Part shown: positions 26,073-34,853 of the stretch, piece by piece | How positions within the stretch are numbered: position 1 is the first letter of the stretch | How the letters are laid out: each line of letters starts with the position of its first letter | Assembly: GCF_018130145.1 (NCBI RefSeq) | Contig: NZ_JAFCMB010000014.1 | Span: 62,001-126,000 of the forward strand | Length of the DNA stretch: 64,000 nucleotides | Direction of reading: 5' to 3' | DNA from: Bradyrhizobium sp. AUGA SZCCT0176 | GTDB lineage: Bacteria; Pseudomonadota; Alphaproteobacteria; Rhizobiales; Xanthobacteraceae | Made by a program: the position numbers and the translations under genes | Notes under the pieces: model-generated | Databases searched by the model: none | Told to the model about the DNA's origin: nothing | The model's input: only the letters and a program-made list of their open reading frames with translations

Positions 26073-27713
26073 TCACGCAAGAATGCTGCGCTTGATACGA
26101 ACGCCTGCGGCCTCGCGATCCCACGTGTCGGGCGTCACTCCTTCGCGCCGGAGCGCGTGTTTTTCGACCTTGGCCGTCGGTGTCTTGGGCAGCGCATCGA
26201 CAACCCGCACATAACGCGGCACCATGAAATGCGAGGCGCGTTGCTCCATGAACGAGACCAGGCCCTCCGGATCGATCGTCGTTCCCGGCTTCGGCACAAC
26301 GACCACGAGAACGTCTTCCTCGCTCACCTCGTTCGGTACACCGACTGCCGCGACCTCGAGCACCGAAGGAAATGACGCAACTTCGCACTCGACCTCGAAG
26401 GACGAAATGTTCTCGCCGCGGCGGCGAATGGCATCCTTGACGCGATCGACAAAAAAGTAGTTGCCGCCGGCATCGACGCGAAATGCGTCTCCGGTATGAA
26501 ACCAGCCATTGCGCCAGGCTTTCGCGGTGGCCTCGGGCATCTTGTAGTAGCCACTGAACATCGTCCACGGGCAATCGGTGCGCAGCACGAGTTCTCCAAC
26601 CTGGCCGACCGGGACCTCGCAGTCATTTTCGTCGACAATCCGAGCCTCGACGCCGCTGCGCAGCCTGCCGCAAGTCCCGCGCAAGGTCGGATTGAGCTCG
26701 GACCGGATAGCAGTGGAGATCTCACTCATGTTGAAAACGGTATACACGTCGACTCCAAACCGCTCCGCAAAAGCTTGCGAGTCGTCGCCCATTGGAAGCA
26801 ACATGACGCGGCGCAGCGTATGATCGCGGTCCGCCGCAGCCGGTGGCTTCCCCATCAGAAAACCGGCCATGGCGCCGACCAGAACACACGCCGTGGCTTT
26901 GAGTTTCTTGCATGTTTGGAGAAACGTATCGGTTTGGAATAGCGACAGAAACGCTATCGACGAGCCGCGTGCAAGCGCGCCATAGGCGAACAGGGTTCCA
27001 CCGACGTGGAAGAACGGCAGGTTGATGATGTAGCGGTCGTCGGCACCAAGGCCCTCCATGCATTCGCGCCCCATCACGCAAAGCTGCAAATAAGACGACA
27101 TGACCGCCTTGGAGGGTCCGGTTGTGCCCGACGTGTAGCAGATCGCCTGCCAGCTCCACGGTTCCAATCCGGAGACCGGCAAATCGGCAGCGGCTTCCGC
27201 CTGCGTCAGCACTTCGTACGGCAGCAGATCGATCCCGGCCTCTCGAAACCGCGCGCCATCGCTTGCGATCTTCTCTGCTGCGGTCACGACGGTCTTCAGA
27301 CGGCCACGGCGGGAAATGTCTAGCAGACGATCTGCAAGGTCGGGATGGCAGATCATGATTTCGGCGTCGGAATTATCGATCACATGCTCGAGCAACGCGC
27401 CTTTGTAGCCCGTATTGATGGCAACATAGACCGCGCCGACATAGCTGGTGGCAAACCAGCTTCCAAGGCAAAGCTTGTTGTTGGGAAGCCAGATGACGAC
27501 CTTGTCTTCACGCTTGACGCCGATGTTTCTCAGGCCATTGCCGATCTGCCTGGCGATCTCCTGGGTGCGCTGATACGACCACGCCTCTTCATCCTCAAAC
27601 ACGACGAATACCCCGTCCGGGGCGTCGCGCGCGCGATCCTCAAGCATGTACGGAAGAACACATGCCTCCCTCGAAGGCATGCGTGGATCATACCGCACAT
27701 TGTCATGCTGCAT
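26073..27713 (-). CDS. Acyl-CoA synthetase (AMP-dependent ligase)
   Basis: A 546-residue adenylate-forming enzyme that activates a carboxylic acid to its CoA thioester. Motifs: P-loop-like CYTSGTTGPSKAVMSSY, GWFHTGDAFRVD, DRVKDAIRRRGENISSFEVE, and the catalytic Lys region LPKTPTAKVEKHAL. Overall it resembles the carnitine/crotonobetaine-CoA ligase group, but the substrate is not readable. Start at 27713 follows GGAGGAGG. It overlaps the end of the carboxylase gene by 11 bp, so the two are surely cotranscribed. Confidence 0.9.
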   Translation of the reverse strand: MQHDNVRYDPRMPSREACVLPYMLEDRARDAPDGVFVVFEDEEAWSYQRTQEIARQIGNGLRNIGVKREDKVVIWLPNNKLCLGSWFATSYVGAVYVAINTGYKGALLEHVIDNSDAEIMICHPDLADRLLDISRRGRLKTVVTAAEKIASDGARFREAGIDLLPYEVLTQAEAAADLPVSGLEPWSWQAICYTSGTTGPSKAVMSSYLQLCVMGRECMEGLGADDRYIINLPFFHVGGTLFAYGALARGSSIAFLSLFQTDTFLQTCKKLKATACVLVGAMAGFLMGKPPAAADRDHTLRRVMLLPMGDDSQAFAERFGVDVYTVFNMSEISTAIRSELNPTLRGTCGRLRSGVEARIVDENDCEVPVGQVGELVLRTDCPWTMFSGYYKMPEATAKAWRNGWFHTGDAFRVDAGGNYFFVDRVKDAIRRRGENISSFEVECEVASFPSVLEVAAVGVPNEVSEEDVLVVVVPKPGTTIDPEGLVSFMEQRASHFMVPRYVRVVDALPKTPTAKVEKHALRREGVTPDTWDREAAGVRIKRSILA

Positions 27714-30700
27714 GGAAGCCTCCTCCATCTAGATAATCACCCGTTTCGACCGGGCCTGGCCTGGACCGGCCCCGAAAATCGATCGTTTTCAGACCGCGCA
27801 TGATCCACAGACGCGTTTCGGAAGGATCGATAACAGCATCGATTTCCAACGTGGAAGCCATGTTGACGGCTTTGCCATGCTCATGGAACTGCGCGAGTTT
27901 CTCCTCGAAAAAGCTTTGCCGTTGTTTGGGATCGGCAATGGCTTCAAGCTCCTTGCGATAGCCGAGGCGGACCGAACCTTCCGGTCCCATTCCGCCAAAT
28001 TCACCCGTCGGCCATGAAGCGTTCAAGACCGGCGCATGGAAACAGCCGGCGGCCATGGCTTGCGCCCCAAGACCATAAGCCTTGCGCAGAATGATGGTCA
28101 AAACCGGAACGCGAAGCCGTGCGGCGGCGAGATACATGGCGCAGGAGGCGCGAACCTGACCTTGCTCCTCGGTCTCAGGACCGACCATGAAGCCCGGTGT
28201 GTCGCACAGCGTGAGCAGTGGCAGGCCGATCGAATTGCACAGATCCATGAAACGGGTTGCTTTTTGAGCCGCCTCGACATCGATGGCGCCACCCAGATGC
28301 GTGGCATTGTTCGCCATCACCCCAAGCGCACGGCCTTCGATCCGTATCAGAGCGGTTACAATTCCCTGGCCAAAAGCGCGGCCGAGTTCGAGGACGGATT
28401 CCACGTCGGCCAGCACCTCGATGCCCGCTCGAATGTCGTAGGTGCGCCTGCGATTTTCGGGGATGAGATGACGGAGGTGGCGTTGATCGGGGCAGCTCCA
28501 CTCCGCGAGATCTCCTTGCGTGTAAGACAGGTAGCGCTTTGCGAGCGCGACTGCTTCCACCTCGGTCTCGGCTATCAGATCGATGCCGCCGTTTCGGCTC
28601 TGGACCGCGGTTGCCCCGATCTCTTCCGGTTTATAGACACCCAGGCCGCCGCCCTCGATCATCGCAGGTCCACCCATGCCGAGATTGGCATCCTTGGTGG
28701 CAATAATCACGTCGCAGCAGCCCACCAGCGCGGCGTTGCCCGCAAAGCAGCGCCCGGAGACAATTCCCACCAGCGGCACTGTCCCGCTCAATCTTGCAAA
28801 TCTTGCGAAGCTTGGTGTGTCGAGACCATGCGCGGACAAGCCGTCGGTCTCTCCCGGACGACCTCCGCCACCTTCGCCGAAGACCACAATGGGAATTTTC
28901 CACCTTCCGGCAAGCTCGAACAACCGATCCTTCTTCTTGTGGTTCATCCAGCCTTGCGTGCCGGCGAACACAGTAAAGTCATAGGACATCACCAGGCAGC
29001 GTGCTCGGGTCTCGCCAAACGACGCGGCATTCACGGTGCCCAGACCCGCGACCAGACCGTCCGCCGGGCTGAGTTCGATCAACTGATCCATGGTTCGCCG
29101 CTGCCGCTGGGCGGCCACGGCGAGCGCACCATATTCAACGAAGCTGCCGGGATCGCAGAGGTCGTCGACGTTTTCGCGCGCGGTGCGCTGGCCGCGGCGA
29201 CGACGCCGTGCGACCGCTGCGGGGCGCGCAGCATCGAGACCCGCAGCATGGCGTTCGATCACGGTCGCAAGATCCGGACGAATGGCATCGAGATCAACCG
29301 AAGCGCTTTCTGCCTTCCCCACGACATCGTCGAATTCGACAGGATCGAGATAGAGGAGCGGCGCGCCGGCCGAGACCGTTACGCCGACCTCGGCGGTGAT
29401 TGCGCGCACGCGGCCGCCGACGGCCGAAGCGACGAGATGCTCCATTTTCATGGCCTCGACCACGGCGACGTGGTGACCCGGCCGCACCAGATCGCCCAGG
29501 GCGACATGCAAGGCCGAAACCGTGCCCTGAATGGGCGTCGCAATCGACAAGCCGTCTTCCGGGAGAAGAACGGGCACATCCTGCAGTCCGGCTTCGCCCT
29601 GCGCGTGGCCAATCCGCCCGTTTTCCTTCGCCATCAACGCGCGCTCGCACGAAACGGCGGCGAGAATCTCGCGCAAATGCTCTTCAACGTAACGCGTATC
29701 GACCTGGTTTTGCGCGACCGCGTCCGTCGCAAGCAGCGCGCGCAGAAACGGCAGATTTGTCGTTACGCCACCGATCGTGAATTCGCCGAGTACGCGTCGG
29801 CAGCGCGAGATGACGGCGGAATAATCCGGCGTCGGCGCGTGGACGATGATCTTGGCGATGAGAGAATCAAACAGGCTGCTGATTCGATAACCCGAATGTA
29901 CGGCGGTATCGACGCGAACCCCCGGACCGGTGGGCGGTTCGAACTGCACGATCGTCCCGGCCGCTGGACGAACGTCTCCGCTCTCGTCCATCTCTTCGGC
30001 ATTGACGCGCACCTCAACGGCAAATCCTCGCGGAGGGGAGATGTCCTGTTGACGCAATCCGAGTTCCCGCAGCGTCTTCCCTGCCGCAATCTGCAACTGG
30101 GCCTGAACGAGGTCGATGCCTGTGATCGCTTCAGTCACGGTATGTTCGACTTGCAGACGCGGATTGGCCTCCATGAAGAAGAATCCGGCCTCGCCTGGCG
30201 CGGCATTCGCCTCCACCAGGAATTCGAACGTCCCGAGACCACGGTAGGGAAAATGTGCCGCGAGGCGAATCGCAGCCGCGGTAATCCTCCCGCGAAGCGC
30301 GGTATCGAGCGTCGGGCTCGGCGCGATCTCGATCAGCTTTTGATTGCGCCGTTGCAGGCTGCATTCACGTTCGAAGACATGAGCGACATCCGTGCCGTCT
30401 CCGACGATCTGCACTTCGATATGTCTGGCAGGGCGAACCACCCGCTCGACATAGAGGTCGCCGTTTTCAAAGGCCTTCGATGCTTCGGTCTGGCACTGAT
30501 TGAACGCGGCGGCGACGTCGTCATCTCTTCCGACGACCCTCATCCCGCGGCCACCGCCCCCGGCGATCGCCTTGATCATGGCGCTCTGCCCCTCAGGCAG
30601 CGCGCGCACGAAATCGATGACTTCAGCGAGGCTTGTTGCGGCGAACGTCCCCGCCACCAGCGGCACATCGAGCGACCTGGCCAGCGCGCGGGCCCGCGCC

Positions 30701-31047
30701 TTGTCCCCCAGTTCCTCCAGCGTGGCCGGATCGGGACCCACAAAAACCAGGCCGTTGCGCTGACAGGCCCGGGCGAAATCGGCGCTCTCGCTCAGGAAGC
30801 CGTACCCCGGATGAACCGCGTCGCAACCCGATTGAAGGGCCGCCGCAACGAGCCCATCCTGGTCAAGATACGCACGCGCTCCTCTGCCTTCGAGCCGAAC
30901 AACGTCGTCCGAAAAGCGCCGGCGAGACGATTTCTCGTCGGCGTCGCAATAGGCCCAGACGGTCCGGATGCCGAGATCTGCCGCAGCGCGCGCGATACGA
31001 ACGGCGATCTCGCCGCGATTGGCTATCAAAAGTGCCGAAATCGTCAT
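27703..31047 (-). CDS. Single-chain biotin-dependent acyl-CoA carboxylase
   Basis: A 1,114-residue multidomain enzyme. Residues 1-455 are biotin carboxylase (LLIANRGEIAVRIARAA, ATP-grasp KAIAGGGGRGMRVVG, FMEANPRLQVEHTVTE). About 500-575 is the biotinyl domain, with Lys534 in EAMKMEH. About 620-1114 is carboxyltransferase (VMSYDFTVFAGTQGWMNHKK, TLCDTPGFMVGPETEEQG). Family knowledge: single-chain enzymes like this carboxylate acyl-CoAs such as acetyl-, propionyl- or longer-chain CoA. With the adjacent ligase it suggests acid activation followed by alpha-carboxylation. Confidence 0.92.
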   Translation of the reverse strand: MTISALLIANRGEIAVRIARAAADLGIRTVWAYCDADEKSSRRRFSDDVVRLEGRGARAYLDQDGLVAAALQSGCDAVHPGYGFLSESADFARACQRNGLVFVGPDPATLEELGDKARARALARSLDVPLVAGTFAATSLAEVIDFVRALPEGQSAMIKAIAGGGGRGMRVVGRDDDVAAAFNQCQTEASKAFENGDLYVERVVRPARHIEVQIVGDGTDVAHVFERECSLQRRNQKLIEIAPSPTLDTALRGRITAAAIRLAAHFPYRGLGTFEFLVEANAAPGEAGFFFMEANPRLQVEHTVTEAITGIDLVQAQLQIAAGKTLRELGLRQQDISPPRGFAVEVRVNAEEMDESGDVRPAAGTIVQFEPPTGPGVRVDTAVHSGYRISSLFDSLIAKIIVHAPTPDYSAVISRCRRVLGEFTIGGVTTNLPFLRALLATDAVAQNQVDTRYVEEHLREILAAVSCERALMAKENGRIGHAQGEAGLQDVPVLLPEDGLSIATPIQGTVSALHVALGDLVRPGHHVAVVEAMKMEHLVASAVGGRVRAITAEVGVTVSAGAPLLYLDPVEFDDVVGKAESASVDLDAIRPDLATVIERHAAGLDAARPAAVARRRRRGQRTARENVDDLCDPGSFVEYGALAVAAQRQRRTMDQLIELSPADGLVAGLGTVNAASFGETRARCLVMSYDFTVFAGTQGWMNHKKKDRLFELAGRWKIPIVVFGEGGGGRPGETDGLSAHGLDTPSFARFARLSGTVPLVGIVSGRCFAGNAALVGCCDVIIATKDANLGMGGPAMIEGGGLGVYKPEEIGATAVQSRNGGIDLIAETEVEAVALAKRYLSYTQGDLAEWSCPDQRHLRHLIPENRRRTYDIRAGIEVLADVESVLELGRAFGQGIVTALIRIEGRALGVMANNATHLGGAIDVEAAQKATRFMDLCNSIGLPLLTLCDTPGFMVGPETEEQGQVRASCAMYLAAARLRVPVLTIILRKAYGLGAQAMAAGCFHAPVLNASWPTGEFGGMGPEGSVRLGYRKELEAIADPKQRQSFFEEKLAQFHEHGKAVNMASTLEIDAVIDPSETRLWIMRGLKTIDFRGRSRPGPVETGDYLDGGGFHAA

Positions 31048-31129
31048 TCGTCCGCCTTACCGCCGGAAGCAGCGATCGACGTCGCGATGCAGAGTTCCGA
31101 CACTCTGCATCCTTCATCAATCGCGAGCT

Positions 31130-32344
31130 TCATTTCTTTGCTTGCGCTTCTTTCACGCTCGGACATTCGCTTTCCGAAAGCGGACGAAAAGCTTCATCGC
31201 CGCTCAAACTCTGAACCTTCTTCATGAGATCCCACGCCCCCGTGGACTCTTCCGGCTTCTTGACCTCAAACAGGTAGAAGTCCCGGAGAACGCGACCATC
31301 CTCGCGGATGCGGCCATTTTTCGTCATAAAGTCGTTGATGGGAGTCTCGCGCATCTTGGCCGCGACTTTCTGGGAACCAGTCGTTCCAGCCGCCTTTACC
31401 GCCGTGAGATAGTGCCACACCGCACTGTAGGCACCTGCCTGCATGCTGTTTGGCATCGCCTTGCGGGTAACAAAAAAGCGCTTCCCGAATTCGCGGGTCG
31501 CATCGTCCATATCCCAATAGAAAGCTTCCGATAGCAGCAGCCCCTGGGTTGTCTTCAGACCAAGCGCATGTATGTCGGTGGCGAAGGAGACAAAGGCCGC
31601 AAGATGTTGGCCACCCTGCGCAACTTGAAATTCGCCGGCCTGCTTGATGAAATTGACGAGATCCTGCCCTGCGATCGCCAGCATGACCGCCTTTGCACGG
31701 GACGCCTGGGCCTGGAGGATGAAGGAGCCGAAGTCCGAACTGTTTAGCGGCACCCGCACACTGCCGAGGATTTTGCCGCCGACGGCTTCTGCGAACCGAG
31801 TGCCGTCCCGCGCCAGCGCCGCACCGAAGGCATAATCGGCAACAACGAAGAACAACGTATCGGCTCCCGACTTGACGGTCGCTCCACCGACGGTTTTCGC
31901 CAATGCGTAGGTATCGTAGACCCAATGAAACGATGTTGGTGTGCAAGCCTTGCCGGTGAGCTCGCTCGACCCGCCGCTTGTCACGATGTCGATCTTGCCC
32001 TTCGAACTGGCGACGCCGCGGGCTGCAAGTGCGACCGCCGTATTGCCTAGTCCGGTAATCATCTCGACGTCATCAAGGTCGAGCCATCGCCTCACAATCG
32101 TCGAGGCAACGTCGGCTTTGTTCTGATGGTCCGCTGAAAGAATTTCTACCTTTCGTCCCAACACCGGTCCGAAATCGTTGGCCGCCATTTGTGCGGCCGC
32201 CACCGTACCCGGCCCCGTGACATCAGCAAAAACACCGGACAAATCTTCAAGGACACCGATGCGTATCGGCTTCTCTTGCGCATCCGCGGCCAAAGGCACG
32301 AGCGCCATCCAGAGACCGATGCTCAGGGATCTTAGTACACGCAA
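31130..32344 (-). CDS. Periplasmic substrate-binding protein (branched-chain amino acid/aromatic acid type)
   Basis: A 404-residue type I binding protein with a signal peptide (LRVLRSLSIGLWMALVPLAA then DAQEKPIRIG). The mature part has GVLEDLSGVFADVTGPGTVA and ADHQNKADVASTIVRRWLD, typical of the LivJ-like family that delivers acids and amino acids to ABC importers. I choose the TTG at 32344 because GGAGG sits five bases upstream; a longer ATG frame would cross the operator. No permease or ATPase genes are adjacent. First gene of the operon with the carboxylase (82-bp gap) and ligase. Confidence 0.85.
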   Translation of the reverse strand: MRVLRSLSIGLWMALVPLAADAQEKPIRIGVLEDLSGVFADVTGPGTVAAAQMAANDFGPVLGRKVEILSADHQNKADVASTIVRRWLDLDDVEMITGLGNTAVALAARGVASSKGKIDIVTSGGSSELTGKACTPTSFHWVYDTYALAKTVGGATVKSGADTLFFVVADYAFGAALARDGTRFAEAVGGKILGSVRVPLNSSDFGSFILQAQASRAKAVMLAIAGQDLVNFIKQAGEFQVAQGGQHLAAFVSFATDIHALGLKTTQGLLLSEAFYWDMDDATREFGKRFFVTRKAMPNSMQAGAYSAVWHYLTAVKAAGTTGSQKVAAKMRETPINDFMTKNGRIREDGRVLRDFYLFEVKKPEESTGAWDLMKKVQSLSGDEAFRPLSESECPSVKEAQAKK

Positions 32345-32385
32345 TTGCTCCTCCCGCTCCCAGCTATATACCCAATTTATTGTTT

Positions 32386-32403
32386 TTATACCCGCGGGTA
32401 TAA
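32386..32403. promoter_or_regulatory. Perfect 18-bp palindrome, likely TetR operator
   Basis: TTATACCCGCGGGTATAA reads the same on both strands. It lies 41 bp upstream of the binding-protein start and 58 bp after the end of the TetR-family gene. A half-site-like TATACCC is at 32367-32373, and an 11-bp match TTATACCCGCG is inside the regulator gene at 32606-32616. Confidence 0.7.
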
Positions 32404-32444
32404 CTCGAGTAGTTGCAGCTGGCAAGGCCGCCGAGGCGGTTTTC

Positions 32445-33146
32445 TCAGGGAGTTTCGTGCAGGCCGCGTGGGCGAGGGTCAGTTGCCCCCAGCATCGCCA
32501 TCGCAAGGTCGACAATCGCCTTGGTCACTTCCTCAGCCGGCTTCGGACCTTCGGACGAAAACCAGTTGAACAGCCAGGTACCCAGTCCAGTAAGGCTCTG
32601 ACCCGTTATACCCGCGTCGATGAAGTGGAATTCACCAGTTCGTCGCCCCTCTTCGAGCAACGCACTCAACACCACGTGAAAGCGCCGGCGCCTATCACGG
32701 AACTCTGCTTGAACCTTGGTCGGGAGATGCCCGGCTTCACGAAACATGACCGCGATATATTTGCGCTCGTCGATAACTCGGAGGGCAAATGCGCGCATGA
32801 ACCATTGCATGCGGGTAGTCGGCGAGTCCGGTTTTCGAAGGGCCTCTTCCGCAAGCGCGCGCGCAAAGTCAGTCGTGCGACTGCAAACCTCGGCAAGAAT
32901 GTCGAGCTTGCTCGGAAAATAATAGTAGATAAACGGCTTGGTCACCGAGAGTGCTGCCGCGATGTCGTCGATCTTGGTGGGACCGTATCCTTTTGAATAG
33001 AACAATTCACAGGCAGCGTCGAGAATCAGTTCCTTCTTGTATTCCAGGATGATCTTCTTGGCCCCGGGCCTGCTCTCGGCAGTCGGTCGTTTGCCTGCCG
33101 TGACAGAAGGCTTGGACTTGGCGCGCGTTCGGAGTGGTCTCGGCAT
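32445..33146 (-). CDS. TetR/AcrR family transcriptional regulator
   Basis: A 233-residue repressor. A basic Arg/Lys-rich extension (1-35) precedes the TetR DNA-binding region (ILDAACELFYSKGYGPTKID, DIAAALSVTKPFIYYYF), followed by an all-helical ligand domain of the TetR_C type used by fatty-acid and acyl-CoA regulators. I use the ATG at 33146 (MPRPLRTRAKS); a 30-residue longer frame is possible. It lies immediately upstream of, and in line with, the carboxylase operon and is the natural candidate to bind the 18-bp palindrome. Confidence 0.88.
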   Translation of the reverse strand: MPRPLRTRAKSKPSVTAGKRPTAESRPGAKKIILEYKKELILDAACELFYSKGYGPTKIDDIAAALSVTKPFIYYYFPSKLDILAEVCSRTTDFARALAEEALRKPDSPTTRMQWFMRAFALRVIDERKYIAVMFREAGHLPTKVQAEFRDRRRRFHVVLSALLEEGRRTGEFHFIDAGITGQSLTGLGTWLFNWFSSEGPKPAEEVTKAIVDLAMAMLGATDPRPRGLHETP

Positions 33147-33341
33147 GCTCGACCCATAACGCTTTTGCTTCGACAATGCGATAGTGACTTGCGGAGGTAT
33201 GGGAATCGATCCCGCGCCTCGCTTCTGGGTGCTCAAGCGCGCAGGATGACTATGAGCCCTCCGGTCGGAATTGGCGCCGAACGGGTTTGGACGTTGGGAT
33301 GCGCGGCTCCAGTCTGGACATCCCGCTGGAGCAGGGCGAGA

Positions 33342-33854
33342 TCAGCGCGCCTTGCTCCAGTCCGGGCGAATGGCACCGGAGACGCCATCGAAGGCGCCGT
33401 CGACGAGTTCGGCGACCAGGAGGCGGCTGTAATCGACCGGGCCGGGCATCGTCGCCTGCCCCTTCGGCACGGCCTTGAAACCGACACGGCTGTAATAGGC
33501 CTCGTCGCCGACCAGAATAACCAGGCGATGGCCCTTTGCCTTGGCATCCGCAAGCGCGCGATCGAGCAGCATGCGTCCGACGCCGCGGCTTCGAAATGGC
33601 GGCTCGACCGTCAACGGCCCAAGCATCAAGGCGGGGGTATCGCCGATGCAAACCGGCAACTGGCGCACCGAGCCGACCATCAGCGTACCGATCCGTGCCG
33701 TGAACGACAGATCGAGCAGATGATCGACGTGCTCTCGCAGCCGGTAGGCACTCAGCACGAAGCGGCCGGGGCCAAAGGTGCGTTCGAGCAGACGTTCGAT
33801 GGCCTGCGCGTCCTTTGGCGTTTCGGGCAATATGGTGACGGAAAGTTCGCTCAT
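33342..33854 (-). CDS. GNAT family N-acetyltransferase
   Basis: A 170-residue GNAT protein. The acetyl-CoA binding motif A is at VEPPFRSRGVGRMLLDRALA (R/Q-x-x-G-x-G/A pattern), followed by GHRLVILVGDEAYYSRVGF. It resembles the YhbS-like acetyltransferases; the acceptor is unknown. Isolated between the TetR gene and the glycosyltransferase pair. Confidence 0.87.
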   Translation of the reverse strand: MSELSVTILPETPKDAQAIERLLERTFGPGRFVLSAYRLREHVDHLLDLSFTARIGTLMVGSVRQLPVCIGDTPALMLGPLTVEPPFRSRGVGRMLLDRALADAKAKGHRLVILVGDEAYYSRVGFKAVPKGQATMPGPVDYSRLLVAELVDGAFDGVSGAIRPDWSKAR

Positions 33855-33917
33855 GGTAAGGCGCGGAATAGCATCTGGCAGCGGCGCGGTCCATTGCCGC
33901 CAGCGCTAAACCATGCC

Positions 33918-34853
33918 TCATTTCTTGTTGATGGCCGGTTGCGACAGATAGGCCAGCAGTTTCATCTCGCGGCGGCCGCGCGTCACCGTATCCAGCACCA
34001 GCCCCGACGAAACCGACAGCACCGCCATAATCATCAGCCCCATCGACAATACCGCGGTCGGTAGTCGCGGAACGAGACCTTGCTCGAGATAGGTGATGAT
34101 GACGGGGATCGCGAGGACGACGGAAATCACCATCAGCAACACGCCGATTGCGGTGAAGAATCGCAGCGGCTTTTCCGAGCGATAGAGTTTCAGGATGGTG
34201 CCGAGGATGCGGAAACCGTCGCGCCAGGTGTTCAGCTTGCTGAACGACCCCTCGGGCCGGGCGAAATAGGGTGTCTCGATTTCGGCCACCGGCAGCGCCA
34301 GTTCGAGCGCATGCACGCTGAGCTCGGTTTCGATCTCGAAGCCGTCCGACAACACCGGAAACGATTTGACGAAGCGGCGCGAGAACACGCGGTAGCCGGA
34401 GAGGATATCCTTGAACGCCTGACCGAACACCATCGAAAGGAATCCGGTCAGCATCCAGTTGCCGGTGCGGTGACCGGGCCGGTAGGCGGCGGCCGATTGA
34501 TCGACGCGAAAGCCCACTACCATGTCGAGGTGTTCGTTGACCAAGACCTCGATCATGCGTGGGGCGCTGGGGGCGTCGTAGGTCGCGTCGCCGTCGACCA
34601 GCACGTAGATGTCGGCATCGATATCGGCAAACATCCGCCGGATGACATGCCCCTTGCCCTGACGGCGTTCGCTGCGCACCTCTGCGCCGGCCGCCCGCGC
34701 GAATTCGACGGTGCGATCTCTTGAATTGTTGTCATAGACGAAGATTTCGGCCGCCGGCAGTACTTTGCGAAAATCGGAGACCACGGTCGCGACGGCCGCC
34801 TCCTCGTTAAAGCACGGCACCAGAACCGCAACTCGCAACGCTGGTGTCGTCAT
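33918..34853 (-). CDS. Family 2 glycosyltransferase with membrane anchor
   Basis: A 311-residue GT-A glycosyltransferase. The nucleotide-sugar site has VLVPCFNEEAAVATVV and the metal-binding VDGDATYDAPS (DxD). The C terminus (about 230-300) has two hydrophobic helices, the layout of dolichyl/undecaprenyl-phosphate sugar synthases. Its start overlaps the stop of the next membrane-protein gene by four bases (ATGA), so it likely hands a lipid-linked sugar to that protein. The exact sugar is unknown. Confidence 0.87.
   Translation of the reverse strand: MTTPALRVAVLVPCFNEEAAVATVVSDFRKVLPAAEIFVYDNNSRDRTVEFARAAGAEVRSERRQGKGHVIRRMFADIDADIYVLVDGDATYDAPSAPRMIEVLVNEHLDMVVGFRVDQSAAAYRPGHRTGNWMLTGFLSMVFGQAFKDILSGYRVFSRRFVKSFPVLSDGFEIETELSVHALELALPVAEIETPYFARPEGSFSKLNTWRDGFRILGTILKLYRSEKPLRFFTAIGVLLMVISVVLAIPVIITYLEQGLVPRLPTAVLSMGLMIMAVLSVSSGLVLDTVTRGRREMKLLAYLSQPAINKK

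Noticed and set aside
28036..31227. Plus-strand open frame of 1,063 codons across the carboxylase gene
   Set aside because: It is antisense to the biotin-dependent carboxylase, whose motifs and domain order are unmistakable. High GC codon bias leaves the opposite frame free of stops, and the translation shows no domain.
32386..32403. Restriction-like palindrome by chance
   Set aside because: An 18-bp perfect dyad in a 100-bp gap between a TetR gene and its neighbour is too specific to dismiss, so it is kept as an operator candidate; I rejected the chance explanation.
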